Counted from the stretch's first letter, positions 33,322-42,790 are shown. The stretch: 64,000 nucleotides of DNA from Halopseudomonas xiamenensis (GCF_014219065.1 NZ_JACLGO010000002.1:62001-126000), one strand, 5' to 3'. Notes: a model not told the origin generated them from the letters alone. A program made the numbers and translations.

Positions 33322-34581
33322 ATGGCAGTTAGTTGCACACCCCTGTTATTGCGCGCAGCGCCACTGGCCCTGCTGCTGGGCCAGCCCATGGTGCAGGCCC
33401 AGTCCGACGACGGCTTCCTGGCCGGCAGCACGGCCAGCCTGGAGATGCGCAACATCTACTACAACCGCGACTTTCGCGAGGGCACCGGCCAGTCCAAGCG
33501 TGACGAATGGGCCCAGGGCTTTCTGCTCAACCTGCAGTCCGGTTATACCCGCGGCCCGGTCGGCTTCGGCCTGGATGCCCAGGGACTGCTGGGCATCAAG
33601 CTGGACTCCAGCCCGGATCGCACCGGCACCGGCCTGCTGCCGACGCATGATGACGGCCGCGCAGCCGATGAGTACGGCAAGCTGGGGCTGACCGCCAAGC
33701 TGCGCGCATCGCAGTCGCAGCTGCGGGTCGGCCACCTGATGCCGTCGCTGCCGACTCTGCGGCCGAACAACAGCCGCATCCTGCCGCAGACCTTCGAGGG
33801 CGGCATGCTGGAGGTCGGCGAGGTGGAGAATCTGGGTCTGTCGCTGGGGCGATTGACCAAAACCCGATTGCGCGACTCCTCGAATACCGAGGACATCGCA
33901 CTCAACAGCAAGAACCGCCGCTTCGCCGGCGTGACGGCTGATCATTTTCAATGGGCCGGGGCGGATTACCAGTTCACTCCCGGCCTGGCGGGCAGTTATC
34001 ACCTGGCACAACTGGAGGATATCTACCGCCAACAGGTCATGGGCCTGACCTACCGTCAGCCCCTGGGCGCCGGCAGCCTGCGTGCCGAACTGCGCGTGGC
34101 CGTGTCCGATGAGCAGGGCGCCGCCCGCGCCGGCAGCATCGACAACCAGGCCTGGCAGGGCGTGCTGGGCTACAGCCAGGCGGGGCACAAGCTGGCCCTG
34201 TCGTTGCAGAAGATGCGCGGGGACAATGCCTTCCCCTACATCGAGGGCAGCAACCCCAACCTGGTCAACTTCGTGCAGGTCAATGATTTCGCCGAAGCCG
34301 GCCAGCGTTCCTGGCAGCTGCGTTACGACTATGACTTCGCCCGGCTGGACATTCCCGGCCTGACGTTCATGACCCGCTATACCAGCGGTGACCAGGCCGA
34401 GCTCGCCGCTGGCGGGCAGGGCAAGGACTGGGAGCGCAACATCGAGCTGCAATACGTGGTGCAGAGCGGTGCGCTGAAAAATGTCGGGCTGCGCTGGCGC
34501 AATGCAACCTACCGCTCCAGCCATGCCCGCGACCTGGATGAGAACCGGCTGATCGTCAGCTATACGCTGGCGCTCCGCTAA
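33322..34581 (+). CDS. opdH: OprD-family porin, OpdH-like
   Basis: A 419-residue outer-membrane porin. The signal peptide ends ...MVQA (about 26); the body has the OprD pattern: FLAGSTASLEMRNIYYNRDFR at the mature start, GKLGLTAKLRASQSQLRVGHLMP, RSWQLRYDYDFARLDIPGLTFMTRY and the C-terminal aromatic-alternating strand DENRLIVSYTLAL. I chose the ATG at 33322 because GGAG stands 6 bp ahead; an ATG at 33310 lacks a site. Placed directly before tctC and divergent from tctDE, as OpdH (tricarboxylate, cis-aconitate uptake) in P. aeruginosa. Confidence 0.88.
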   Translation: MAVSCTPLLLRAAPLALLLGQPMVQAQSDDGFLAGSTASLEMRNIYYNRDFREGTGQSKRDEWAQGFLLNLQSGYTRGPVGFGLDAQGLLGIKLDSSPDRTGTGLLPTHDDGRAADEYGKLGLTAKLRASQSQLRVGHLMPSLPTLRPNNSRILPQTFEGGMLEVGEVENLGLSLGRLTKTRLRDSSNTEDIALNSKNRRFAGVTADHFQWAGADYQFTPGLAGSYHLAQLEDIYRQQVMGLTYRQPLGAGSLRAELRVAVSDEQGAARAGSIDNQAWQGVLGYSQAGHKLALSLQKMRGDNAFPYIEGSNPNLVNFVQVNDFAEAGQRSWQLRYDYDFARLDIPGLTFMTRYTSGDQAELAAGGQGKDWERNIELQYVVQSGALKNVGLRWRNATYRSSHARDLDENRLIVSYTLALR

Positions 34582-34627
34582 CCAAGCCTGATTGCTATTC
34601 TGATAACCTCCGAAGAGGAACTGCGAC

Positions 34628-35608
34628 ATGAAAACAACTCTGCGCACAGTACTGCTCGCCGTGGCCTGCCTGGGTCTGGCGGCCCCCGCCCTGGCCGATG
34701 AGCCACGCCGTCCGGAATGCATCGCTCCGGCCTCGCCCGGTGGTGGATTCGACCTGACCTGCAAGCTGGCGCAGAGCGCGCTGCTGGACGGCAAGTACAT
34801 CAGCAAACCCATGCGCGTCACCTACATGCCCGGCGGTATCGGCGCCGTGGCCTACAACGCGGTGGTCGCCCAGCGCGCCGCCGAGGAAGGCACCATCACT
34901 GCGTTTTCCAGCGGCTCGCTGCTGAACCTGGCGCAGGGCAAGTTCGGCCGCTACGACGAGACCGCGGTGAAATGGCTGGCGGCCTTCGGCACCAGCTACG
35001 GCGCCATCGCCGTACGCGCCGACTCGGAGTTCAAGACCCTGGATGACCTGGCTGCGGCGCTCAAGGCCGACCCGGGCAAGGTGGTGATCGGTTCCGGCGG
35101 TACCGTCGGCAGCCAGGACTGGATGCAGACCGCAATGATCGCCCGCGCCGCCGGCGTCGATCCGCGCAAGCTGCGCTACGTGGCCATGGAAGGCGGTGGC
35201 GAACTGGTGACCTCGCTGCTCGGCGGGCACATCCACGTGGCCAGTACCGACATCTCCGACTCCATGCCGCATATCGAAAGCGGCGACATCCGCCTGCTGG
35301 CGGTGATGTCCGAGCAGCGCCTGCCGGGTGAGTTCAGCGAGCAGATTCCCACCGCCAGAGAGCAGGGCTATGACGTCATCTGGCCGGTGGTACGTGGCTT
35401 CTACATGGGACCGAAGGTCAGCGATGAAAAGTTCGCCTGGTGGAAGGATGCCTTCGACCAGATGATGGCGTCGGAGGAATTCGCCGAGTTGCGCAAAAGC
35501 CGCGAGCTGTATCCCTTCGCCATGAGCGGTGATGAGCTGGACGCCTATGTGAAAGAGCAGGTCAGCACCTACAAGGCACTGGCTGCCGAGTTTGGCCTGA
35601 CCCGCTGA
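34628..35608 (+). CDS. tctC: Tricarboxylate-binding protein TctC
   Basis: A 326-residue periplasmic solute-binding protein of the Bug/TctC family. Signal peptide 1-23 (ending PALA), then ECIAPASPGGGFDLTCKLAQ, typical of the ligand-binding P-loop-like turn, PGGIGAVAYNAV and GSGGTVGSQDW. It captures citrate-like acids and hands them to TctAB. Start chosen from GAGGAA upstream. It is 46 bp after opdH and 52 bp before tctB, so one transcript is likely. Confidence 0.92.
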   Translation: MKTTLRTVLLAVACLGLAAPALADEPRRPECIAPASPGGGFDLTCKLAQSALLDGKYISKPMRVTYMPGGIGAVAYNAVVAQRAAEEGTITAFSSGSLLNLAQGKFGRYDETAVKWLAAFGTSYGAIAVRADSEFKTLDDLAAALKADPGKVVIGSGGTVGSQDWMQTAMIARAAGVDPRKLRYVAMEGGGELVTSLLGGHIHVASTDISDSMPHIESGDIRLLAVMSEQRLPGEFSEQIPTAREQGYDVIWPVVRGFYMGPKVSDEKFAWWKDAFDQMMASEEFAELRKSRELYPFAMSGDELDAYVKEQVSTYKALAAEFGLTR

Positions 35609-35660
35609 CAGCTTGGTGCGGGCTGGCGTCCTGCCGGCCCGCCTGCGCGAGGATTCCCTT

Positions 35661-36116
35661 ATGTATCAACGTCTGTTTACCGGCTTTCTGCTGGTGGTCT
35701 GTGCTGTCCTCGGCTGGATGGCCTGGGGCCTGGAAGCACCCTTTTCCTATGAGCCGGTCGGGCCGCGGGCCTATCCGCTGCTGCTGCTCGGACTGATTGC
35801 CGCCGGCGCGCTGCTGCTGTTCGTCAAACCGGCCCTGGAGGGCGGCGACTCCGCGGAGCCACCGCTGCCGCCGATCATGATTCCCAAGCTGCTGCTGTGC
35901 CTGGCGCTGCTGTTGGCGCTGGCGGCGCTGTTCGAGCGCCTGGGCTTCGTTCTCAGCAGCATCGCCTTCGCCTATGGTATGTGCCGCCTGTTCGGTGGTC
36001 GCAACCTGCAGGCGGTGGTGGTGGCGCTGGTACTGGGCATCGGCCTGTATTTCCTCTTCGATCGCATTCTGGATGTGCCGCTGCCGCTCGGCGTGCTGGC
36101 CGCCCTGGAGAACTGA
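35661..36116 (+). CDS. tctB: Tripartite tricarboxylate transporter small subunit TctB
   Basis: A 151-residue inner-membrane protein with four hydrophobic helices (about 5-25, 35-60, 72-95, 112-145), the usual TctB layout. The ATG at 35661 is preceded by GCGAGGATT. TctB is the small membrane partner of TctA. One base separates its TGA from the tctA ATG. Confidence 0.9.
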   Translation: MYQRLFTGFLLVVCAVLGWMAWGLEAPFSYEPVGPRAYPLLLLGLIAAGALLLFVKPALEGGDSAEPPLPPIMIPKLLLCLALLLALAALFERLGFVLSSIAFAYGMCRLFGGRNLQAVVVALVLGIGLYFLFDRILDVPLPLGVLAALEN

Positions 36117-36117
36117 T

Positions 36118-37632
36118 ATGGATACACTTCAATATCTCGGCCAGGGCTTCGGCGTCGCCCTGAGCCCGAACAACCTGCTGACCGCGCTGGCCGGCACCAC
36201 CATCGGCACCATCGTCGGCCTGCTGCCGGGGCTGGGCCCGATCAACGGCGTGGCGCTGCTGATCCCGGTGGCCTTCGCCCTCGGCCTGCCACCGGAAACC
36301 GCGCTGATCCTGCTGGCCGCCGTGTACCTGGGCTGCGAGTACGGTGGACGGATTTCCTCGATCCTGCTGAATATCCCCGGTGAAGCCTCAGCGGTGATGA
36401 CCACCCTCGACGGCTATCCGCTGGCACGCCAGGGCAAGGCCGGTATCGCTCTGTCGATCTCCGCCTGGAGTTCGTTCATCGGCGGTTTCATCGCCACCGT
36501 CGGGGTGGTGATCTTCGCTCCGCTGCTGGCCACCTGGGCGGTATCCTTCGGCCCAGCCGAATACTTCATGCTGATGGTGTTCGCCACCGCCTGCCTGGCC
36601 GGCATGGCCGGCGACAAGCCGGTGAAGACCGCGGTGGCGGTGCTGATCGGCCTGATGCTGTCGTGCGTGGGTATCGATGCCAACAGCGGCGTATACCGCT
36701 TCACCTTCGGCAGCCTCGGCCTGTCCGACGGCATCCAGTTCGTGGTGCTGGTACTGGGGCTGTTCAGCATCAGCGAGATCCTCACCCTGCTGGAACGCAC
36801 CCACCACGGCCAGAAGGCGATCAAGGCCAGCGGGCGCATGCTGTTCAACATGAAGGAAGGCGCCTCGGTGTTCGCCACCAACCTGCGCAGCGGCGTGCTC
36901 GGCTTCACCTTCGGTATCCTGCCGGGCGCCGGCGCGACCCTGGCCAGCGCCATGGCCTACATGACCGAGAAGCGCCTGGCCAGCAAGGACAACCGCTTCG
37001 GCAACGGCGACCTGCGCGGCCTGGCCGCCCCGGAAACCGCCAACAGCGCCTCGGCCTGCGGCTCCATGGTGCCGATGCTGACCTTGGGCGTGCCCGGCTC
37101 CGGGACCACCGCGGTGATGATGGGCGCCTTGACCCTGTACAACATCACCCCCGGCCCGCTGCTGTTCCAGAACCAGCCGGACCTGGTGTGGGGCCTGATC
37201 GCCTCGCTGTTCATCGCCAACGTCATCCTGATCGTGATGAACGTGCCGATGATCAAGGTGTTCACCCGTGTCCTGGAAGTACCGAACTGGACCCTGGTAC
37301 CGGCCATCGCCATCATCACCTCGATCGGCGTGTACGCGGTACATGCCACCACCTTCGATCTGTTCCTGATGATCGGCATCGGCGTGTTCGGCTATATCCT
37401 GCGCAAGCTCGACTTCCCGCTGTCCGGCGTGCTGCTGGGCTTCATCCTCGGCGGATTGATGGAAAGCAACCTGCGCCGCGCGCTGTCGATCTCCAACGGC
37501 GATCTTGGCGTGCTCTGGGCCAGCCCGATCAGCATGACCCTGTGGGCACTGGTGGCCTTCATCGTGGCGCTGCCGTTCTGGCGTGCCTGGCGCGCCCGCA
37601 AGCGTACCGCGACCATGCTGCCTGATGCCTGA
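36118..37632 (+). CDS. tctA: Tripartite tricarboxylate transporter large subunit TctA
   Basis: A 504-residue permease with about 10-12 helices. Family motifs are GTIVGLLPGLGPINGVALLIP (split over residues 28-48), YGGRISSILLNIPGEASAV and, in the second half, GILPGAGATLAS and PGSGTTAVMMGAL, two copies of the TctA repeat. It carries out sodium- or proton-coupled uptake of the acid delivered by TctC. The ATG at 36118 follows the tctB stop. Its last 8 bp overlap the AbrB-type gene. Confidence 0.93.
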   Translation: MDTLQYLGQGFGVALSPNNLLTALAGTTIGTIVGLLPGLGPINGVALLIPVAFALGLPPETALILLAAVYLGCEYGGRISSILLNIPGEASAVMTTLDGYPLARQGKAGIALSISAWSSFIGGFIATVGVVIFAPLLATWAVSFGPAEYFMLMVFATACLAGMAGDKPVKTAVAVLIGLMLSCVGIDANSGVYRFTFGSLGLSDGIQFVVLVLGLFSISEILTLLERTHHGQKAIKASGRMLFNMKEGASVFATNLRSGVLGFTFGILPGAGATLASAMAYMTEKRLASKDNRFGNGDLRGLAAPETANSASACGSMVPMLTLGVPGSGTTAVMMGALTLYNITPGPLLFQNQPDLVWGLIASLFIANVILIVMNVPMIKVFTRVLEVPNWTLVPAIAIITSIGVYAVHATTFDLFLMIGIGVFGYILRKLDFPLSGVLLGFILGGLMESNLRRALSISNGDLGVLWASPISMTLWALVAFIVALPFWRAWRARKRTATMLPDA

Positions 37633-38662
37633 CGGCAGTGCGCTGAAGTACCTGGCAGCCCCGCTCGCGGGGCTGCTTGGTGGATGGCTGGCCAGTCTGC
37701 TCCAAATGCCCCTGCCATGGATAACCGGCTCGCTGCTGGCGGTCATCCTGGTGCGCTGCAGCGGTTGGCTGATCAGTGAGTTGCCCGGCGGCCGCCGGGC
37801 CGGCCAGTGGCTGGTCGCCAGCGCCATCGGCCTGCATTTCACCGCCCCGGTGTTCGAGCAGATGCTCGGGCACCTGTGGTTGATCCTGCTCGGTGCGCTG
37901 TTCACCTGCCTGCTCAGCCTGCCGGGCATCGCACTGCTGCGCCGCCATGGCGTGGACCGGCCCACCGCCTTCTTCGCCAGCATGCCCGGCGGCGCCAGCG
38001 AGATGGTGAGCTTCGGTCTGCGCCACGGTGCCAACCCGGCGCGGGTGGCTGCCGCCCACAGTCTGCGGGTACTGCTGGTGGTATTGACCATCCCGGCGAT
38101 CTTCACCTGGAGCCTGCCGGCCACCCCGGCCCCGGCGGCGGCCAGCGACTGGAACTGGCTGCTGCTGTTGATGCCGCTGGGGCTGCTGGCGGCACTGCTG
38201 TGGCGCCGCCTGGGCCAGCCCAACCCGTGGATGCTCGGCCCACTGCTGTGTTGTGCCAGCGCCAGTGTCCTGTTCGATCTGGAAGTGGCCCTGCCACCGG
38301 CTGCCAGTGCCATCGGCCAATGGCTGATCGGCAGTGCCCTGGGTTGTCATTTCGACCGCAGCTTCTTTCGCAGCGCACCGGCATTTCTGCTGCGCGTGCT
38401 GCTGTCCACCCTGGCCGCCATGCTGGTCGCCGCCGGCGCGGCCTGGCTGCTTGGCCAGACTACCCAGCTGGAGGTGGCCGGGTTGATGCTGGGCATGATG
38501 CCCGGCGGCATCACCGAACTGTGCCTGACCGCCGAGGCGCTGCAGCTGTCGGTGGCGCTGGTCACCGCACTGCAGGTGGCGCGGCTGTTTCTGGTGATGT
38601 TCCTCGCCGAGCCGCTGTTCCGCCTGTGGCAGCGCCATCAGCCGCTGTGTCAGGCGCCCTGA
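37625..38662 (+). CDS. AbrB-family membrane protein
   Basis: A 345-residue membrane protein of the AbrB (Gly-rich membrane protein, formerly AmoR/ammonia monooxygenase-like) family, an internal duplication: MPLPWITGSLLAVIL and MPGGASEMVSFGL in the first half match QPNPWMLGPLL and MMPGGITELCLTA in the second. About 10 helices. Function unproven; a transport role is assumed. The ATG at 37625 overlaps tctA by 8 bp, so it is translated with the TCT transporter and may modify or complement that uptake. Confidence 0.82.
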   Translation: MPDGSALKYLAAPLAGLLGGWLASLLQMPLPWITGSLLAVILVRCSGWLISELPGGRRAGQWLVASAIGLHFTAPVFEQMLGHLWLILLGALFTCLLSLPGIALLRRHGVDRPTAFFASMPGGASEMVSFGLRHGANPARVAAAHSLRVLLVVLTIPAIFTWSLPATPAPAAASDWNWLLLLMPLGLLAALLWRRLGQPNPWMLGPLLCCASASVLFDLEVALPPAASAIGQWLIGSALGCHFDRSFFRSAPAFLLRVLLSTLAAMLVAAGAAWLLGQTTQLEVAGLMLGMMPGGITELCLTAEALQLSVALVTALQVARLFLVMFLAEPLFRLWQRHQPLCQAP

Positions 38663-38773
38663 GCGCTAACCGCCCGCGCCCGGGCCTTTGTAACTGCGAC
38701 TTTCAGCCCCTTGCCCGGTCATGCACCCCGGCGTTAGCCTTGTCCGCCCATTACCAAGAGGAGTGCTGTTGCC

Positions 38774-39445
38774 GTGCGGATTACAGTCTGGGATCTGCCC
38801 TTGCGGCTATTTCACTGGTTGCTGGTACTGTGCGTCGCCGGCGCCCTGCTGACCATCAACCTGGGTGCCAGCTGGATCGACTGGCATGGCCGCTTCGGCC
38901 TGGCGGTGCTCGGCCTGATCGCCTTCCGCCTGGCCTGGGGTGTGCTCGGCTCGACTCATTCGCGCTTCGCCAGCTTCTTCCCCGGACCCGGCGCCATTGC
39001 GCGTTACTGCCGTGGCCAGTGGCAGGGACCGGGACACAATCCGCTCGGCGCCCTGTCGGTGTATGCACTGCTCGGGCTGTTCGCCGTTCAGGCGGTCAGT
39101 GGTTTGTTCACCAGTGACGAGATCGCCTTCAGCGGCCCGCTGAGCCGCGCGGTTTCCTCCAGTACCGTCAATACCCTGAGCAGTTGGCACCGGCAAACCG
39201 AGCTGTGGCTGTATCTGCTGGTCGGCCTGCATATCCTGGCTATCATCGCCTACCGGCTGCGCGGCAAGCGTCTGGTCGGTCCGATGATCCATGGCCAGGT
39301 CGAGGTGGATGCGCCGGTCAAGGCGCCGCGTGGCGGCGGTGTGCTGGCGTTCGTGGTGGCGCTGCTGGTAGCCCTGGCGGTGGTCTGGCTGGCCAATGGC
39401 AGCTGGATTCCGACACCGCCGCCGGCGCCAGCGCCGGCCTGGTGA
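38774..39445 (+). CDS. Cytochrome b561-family membrane protein
   Basis: A 223-residue inner-membrane cytochrome with GTG start. About five helices and likely heme histidines in LRLFHWLLV (His14), DWHGRFG (His39), SSWHRQTE and VGLHILAI. A linker and a final single helix (about 190-210) precede a Pro/Ala-rich tail. Relatives shuttle electrons between quinols and small c-type cytochromes; a cytochrome c' gene lies convergent 33 bp away. GAGGAG precedes the start by a normal distance. Confidence 0.8.
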   Translation: MRITVWDLPLRLFHWLLVLCVAGALLTINLGASWIDWHGRFGLAVLGLIAFRLAWGVLGSTHSRFASFFPGPGAIARYCRGQWQGPGHNPLGALSVYALLGLFAVQAVSGLFTSDEIAFSGPLSRAVSSSTVNTLSSWHRQTELWLYLLVGLHILAIIAYRLRGKRLVGPMIHGQVEVDAPVKAPRGGGVLAFVVALLVALAVVWLANGSWIPTPPPAPAPAW

Positions 39446-39449
39446 ACCT

Positions 39450-39468
39450 GTGCGGGCAGCGCCCGCAC
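39450..39468. terminator. GC hairpin between convergent cytochrome genes
   Basis: GTGCGGGC-AGC-GCCCGCAC is a perfect 8-bp stem with a 3-nt loop in the gap between the two genes. No U-tract follows on either strand, so termination would be weak or factor-assisted. Confidence 0.45.
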
Positions 39469-39478
39469 GGTCGAGGGA

Positions 39479-39952
39479 TTACTTCTGGCGGTACTTATCG
39501 TGGCAGGACTTGCAGGTCTGGCCCACTTCGCCGAAGGCCACGCGGATCGCCGCCTGATCACCACTGGCAGCGGCACTGGCCAGCTTGCCGGTGGTCTCGT
39601 TCAGGCGCGCGGAAATGGCTGCCACGTCATCGAAGTTGTCGAACATCTCCGGCTTGACCCGGGTCACCCGGTCGCCCACGTTCCGCTCGGTGCCCGGCCC
39701 GTACAGCGCGCCCATGCCGGAATTGGCGATGGCCGCCAGGGTATTGGCCGCCGCGGCGACCTGCGCCTGGTTATAGGCCACACTCTGGTCAATGACCTGC
39801 GCCTTGATCTTGCCCATGTTCCAGGACATGTAGCTGTAGCCGGCCTGACGCAGCTTGATCTGGTCCTCTGGGGAAACGGCCTCGGCCTGCGCGGTCATGC
39901 TCAGGCCCAGCAGCATGGCACTCAGCGCACCGGCTAGCACGGATCTCATCAC
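39479..39952 (-). CDS. Cytochrome c' / c-556 family protein
   Basis: A 157-residue periplasmic protein. Signal peptide about 1-23 (ending TAQA), a four-helix body, and a single heme site near the C-terminus, CKSCHDKYRQK, the c'/c-556 layout. Cytochrome c' proteins bind NO or act as small electron carriers. It converges with the b561 gene, a recurrent pairing in proteobacteria, suggesting the b-type protein reduces it. Confidence 0.88.
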   Translation of the reverse strand: MMRSVLAGALSAMLLGLSMTAQAEAVSPEDQIKLRQAGYSYMSWNMGKIKAQVIDQSVAYNQAQVAAAANTLAAIANSGMGALYGPGTERNVGDRVTRVKPEMFDNFDDVAAISARLNETTGKLASAAASGDQAAIRVAFGEVGQTCKSCHDKYRQK

Positions 39953-40045
39953 GTATTACTCCTTGTCTGTAGGTATTCGGCGACAGTAAATCTGCCGCTC
40001 CGTTGTATAACGGCGGACAGGAGAAAATGCCAGTGGCCAATGGTA

Positions 40046-41797
40046 TCAAGCTGTTTGCGGTGGCGGATCGCTCGGCCGCTTTACCTCGCTGAGGGTATTG
40101 AAAGCGATATAGGTGCTGGGGAACACCTCGCCGACCTGCTGTTCGATCCAGTCGGTATCCTCCAGCTGGTCCATCACCGGGCCCTTGACCTCGGCCAGGT
40201 GGATATTGATGTCCTTCTCACGCAGACCCTCGCTCAGTTCGCTGAGCATATCCAGCCCGGTACTGTCGATGTGGTTGACCGCCGACAGGATCAGCAACAG
40301 CTCGCGGGTGTCGGGATAGTCGCGCAGGGCCTGCAGGATGGCCCGCTCGATGGCCTTGGTGTTGGCGAAGAAGATGTTCTCGTCGATGCGGATGGCCAGC
40401 AGCTGCGGCTCGGTTTCCACCAGGTGACGCTGGGTGTTGCGGAAGTAGTGGGTCCCTGGCACCCGCCCGACCACCGCCACATGCGGGCGGCTGCCACGCC
40501 ACAACTGGGTGACGATGGACAGTCCGACGCCGAGTACGATGCCACCCTCCACCCCCAGCAGCAGTACCCCGGCGGCGGTGCAGGCCAGTGTCAGGCCCTC
40601 GCGCCGGTCGTAGCGCCAGGCCCGCCGCAGGCTGGCGACATCGATCAGCGGGGTCACCGCCACCAGGATCACCACCGCCAGCACCACCAGCGGCAACCAG
40701 GCGAACAGTGGCGCTATGGTCAACAGGATCAGCCCTATCACCAGCATCGACACCACCCCGGCGAGCGGCGTGTTGGCCCCGGCCTCGACATTGACCCCGG
40801 AACGGGAGAAGCCGCCGCACACGGCAAAGCCACCGGTCAATGCCGAGCCGACGTTGGCGGTGCCCAGCGCCAGCAGCTCGCGGTCGGGATCAATGCTCTG
40901 GCGCTTGCGCCGCGCCAGCGACTGGGCGATGGACACGCTTTCGACGAAGCTGACCAGGCTGATCAGCGCCGCCGGCAGCAGCAGCGCACGCAGGGTAGAT
41001 ATGTCCGGCGTGGACCACACCAGCGACGGCAGACCCGCCGGCAGGCTGCCGACCACGGGTACGCCGCGCGCGCCCAGGTCCCAGCCGATGGTCACCAGCA
41101 GGCCGAGCAGCACCACCAGGATCGGCGCCAACCGGGCCAGCAGCCGCGCTGCCGAAGCACTCAGGCCCAGGCGTTGCAGATGCCCGGCGAGCAGGCTGCG
41201 GGCATACAGCAGCCCGCCCAGCGCCAGCAATCCCATACCCAGCACCAGGCTGTTGACCGGCTGCCACTCAGCCAGCAACTGCGCCGGCGAGGCCGGCAGG
41301 CTGGCCAGGCCAAGCATGTGCGGCAGCTGGCTGAGCACGATGAGAATCGATGCCCCGCTGATGAAGCCGCTGATCACCGGATGGCTGAGGAAGTTGGCCA
41401 GAAAGCCCATGCGCAGCAGCCCGAGCACGAACAACAGCGCACCGGACAGCAAGGCCAGCCAGATCGCCAGTTGCAGATAATGCTCGCTGCCGATGGTCGC
41501 CAGCGGTGCCAGCAGCGCGGCGGTCATCAGCGCGGTCACCGCCACCGGGCCGACCGACATGCTCATGCTGGTACCGAACAGGGCATAGCCGAGCAACGGC
41601 AGCAGGCTGGCGTACAGGCCGATCTGCACCGGCAGCCCGGCGAGCATGGCGTAGGCCATGCTCTGCGGAATGATCATCACCGCCGTGACCAGGCCGGCCA
41701 CCAGGTCACCGCTGAGCCAAGCCAGCCGGTAGTGGCGCAGCCAGGCCAGCAGTTCCTCGCCACCGGGCGGCTGCAGCCGCGGATTGTCGCGCATCAA
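40046..41797 (-). CDS. SulP-family anion transporter with STAS domain
   Basis: A 583-residue inner-membrane protein. The SLC26/SulP membrane part (about 1-420) has AGLVTAVMIIPQSMAYAMLAG near the start and SISVGPVAV-type segment (MSMSVGPVAVTALM); the C-terminal STAS domain (about 450-560) has HIDSTGLDMLSEL. It could carry sulfate, bicarbonate or dicarboxylates. P. aeruginosa has a SulP gene (PA0029) in this neighbourhood. It is divergent from the SDR gene. Confidence 0.88.
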   Translation of the reverse strand: MMRDNPRLQPPGGEELLAWLRHYRLAWLSGDLVAGLVTAVMIIPQSMAYAMLAGLPVQIGLYASLLPLLGYALFGTSMSMSVGPVAVTALMTAALLAPLATIGSEHYLQLAIWLALLSGALLFVLGLLRMGFLANFLSHPVISGFISGASILIVLSQLPHMLGLASLPASPAQLLAEWQPVNSLVLGMGLLALGGLLYARSLLAGHLQRLGLSASAARLLARLAPILVVLLGLLVTIGWDLGARGVPVVGSLPAGLPSLVWSTPDISTLRALLLPAALISLVSFVESVSIAQSLARRKRQSIDPDRELLALGTANVGSALTGGFAVCGGFSRSGVNVEAGANTPLAGVVSMLVIGLILLTIAPLFAWLPLVVLAVVILVAVTPLIDVASLRRAWRYDRREGLTLACTAAGVLLLGVEGGIVLGVGLSIVTQLWRGSRPHVAVVGRVPGTHYFRNTQRHLVETEPQLLAIRIDENIFFANTKAIERAILQALRDYPDTRELLLILSAVNHIDSTGLDMLSELSEGLREKDINIHLAEVKGPVMDQLEDTDWIEQQVGEVFPSTYIAFNTLSEVKRPSDPPPQTA

Positions 41798-42001
41798 TCA
41801 AATTCCACGCAGAAATCTCCCACCCCAAGAAATGCCGTCCAGGCTCCTGGGCACAGTGTAGCGCCAGCCGCCCGGCTGCGCACCGGCGGCGCCGGTGCTG
41901 CAGACTGATCGGCCGGTATTCAGCGCAGCCAGCGCACTGGAGTCCCGGCGGCGGATCGTCGATACTCGAGGCAAAACAATCGATGGATGGAGAACCGCAG
42001 C

Positions 42002-42775
42002 ATGAGTCAGCAACGCTTTGATCTGACGGGCAAGACCGCCCTGGTAACCGGCGCTTCCAGCGGCCTTGGCGCGCATTTCGCACGGGTACTGGCCGCTGCC
42101 GGTGCACGGGTGGTGGTCACCGCCCGGCGCATCGAACGCTTGCAGGCGCTGGTCACCGAGTTGCAGGACCAGGGCCGGCAGGCACTGGCCCTGCCCATGG
42201 ATGTCACCGATGCGGACAGCGTCAACCGTGCCTTCGACCAGGCGGAGCAGCAATGGGGGCTGGTGGACATTCTGGTCAACAACGCCGGCATCGGCGACCC
42301 AGTGATGTTCCTCAACATGACCGAGGGCAACTGGCGCAGCATGATCGACACCAACCTGGACGGCGCCTGGCGCGTCGCCCACCGTGCCAGCCTGGCGATG
42401 GCCAAGGCCGGGCAGGGCGGCAGCGTGATCAACATCGCCTCCATCCTCGGCCTGCGCGTGGGCACCGCGCTCAGTCACTATGCGGTGGCCAAGGCCGGCG
42501 TGGTGCAGCTGACCAAGGCCATGGCCATGGAGCTGGCGCGCAACGACATCCGCGTCAACGCCATCGCCCCCGGCTACTTCCGCACCGAGATGAACGGCGA
42601 CTACTTCGATACCGCCAAGGGTCAGGACTATATCCGCAGCAAGGTGCCGATGCGCCGCCTGGGCCAGCTCGAGGAGCTGGATGGTCCGCTGTTGCTGCTG
42701 GCCAGCGAGGCCGGCTCGTTCATGACCGGGACCATCATCAATGTCGATGGCGGGCATCTGAACAACAGTCTGTAG
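42002..42775 (+). CDS. Short-chain dehydrogenase/reductase
   Basis: A 257-residue classical SDR. The NAD(P) motif TGASSGLG (about 17-24), NNAG (about 96), the catalytic Ser in INIASILG, and Tyr-x-x-x-Lys in SHYAVAKAG with Ala/Val around; C-terminal FMTGTIINVDGGHL completes the family. The ATG at 42002 is preferred (GGAG 9 bp upstream) over 41983 or 41987. Substrate unknown; relatives reduce 3-oxoacyl groups or sugars. Confidence 0.88.
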   Translation: MSQQRFDLTGKTALVTGASSGLGAHFARVLAAAGARVVVTARRIERLQALVTELQDQGRQALALPMDVTDADSVNRAFDQAEQQWGLVDILVNNAGIGDPVMFLNMTEGNWRSMIDTNLDGAWRVAHRASLAMAKAGQGGSVINIASILGLRVGTALSHYAVAKAGVVQLTKAMAMELARNDIRVNAIAPGYFRTEMNGDYFDTAKGQDYIRSKVPMRRLGQLEELDGPLLLLASEAGSFMTGTIINVDGGHLNNSL

Positions 42776-42790
42776 GGCAGGGGGTGAAGT

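Noticed and set aside
36388-38313. 641-codon ORF opposite tctA and the AbrB gene
   Set aside because: A low-complexity shadow frame; the plus strand encodes well-recognised membrane proteins.
40040-41908. 622-codon ORF opposite the SulP gene
   Set aside because: Gln/Arg/His-rich shadow frame caused by high GC; the minus strand carries a clear SulP-STAS protein.
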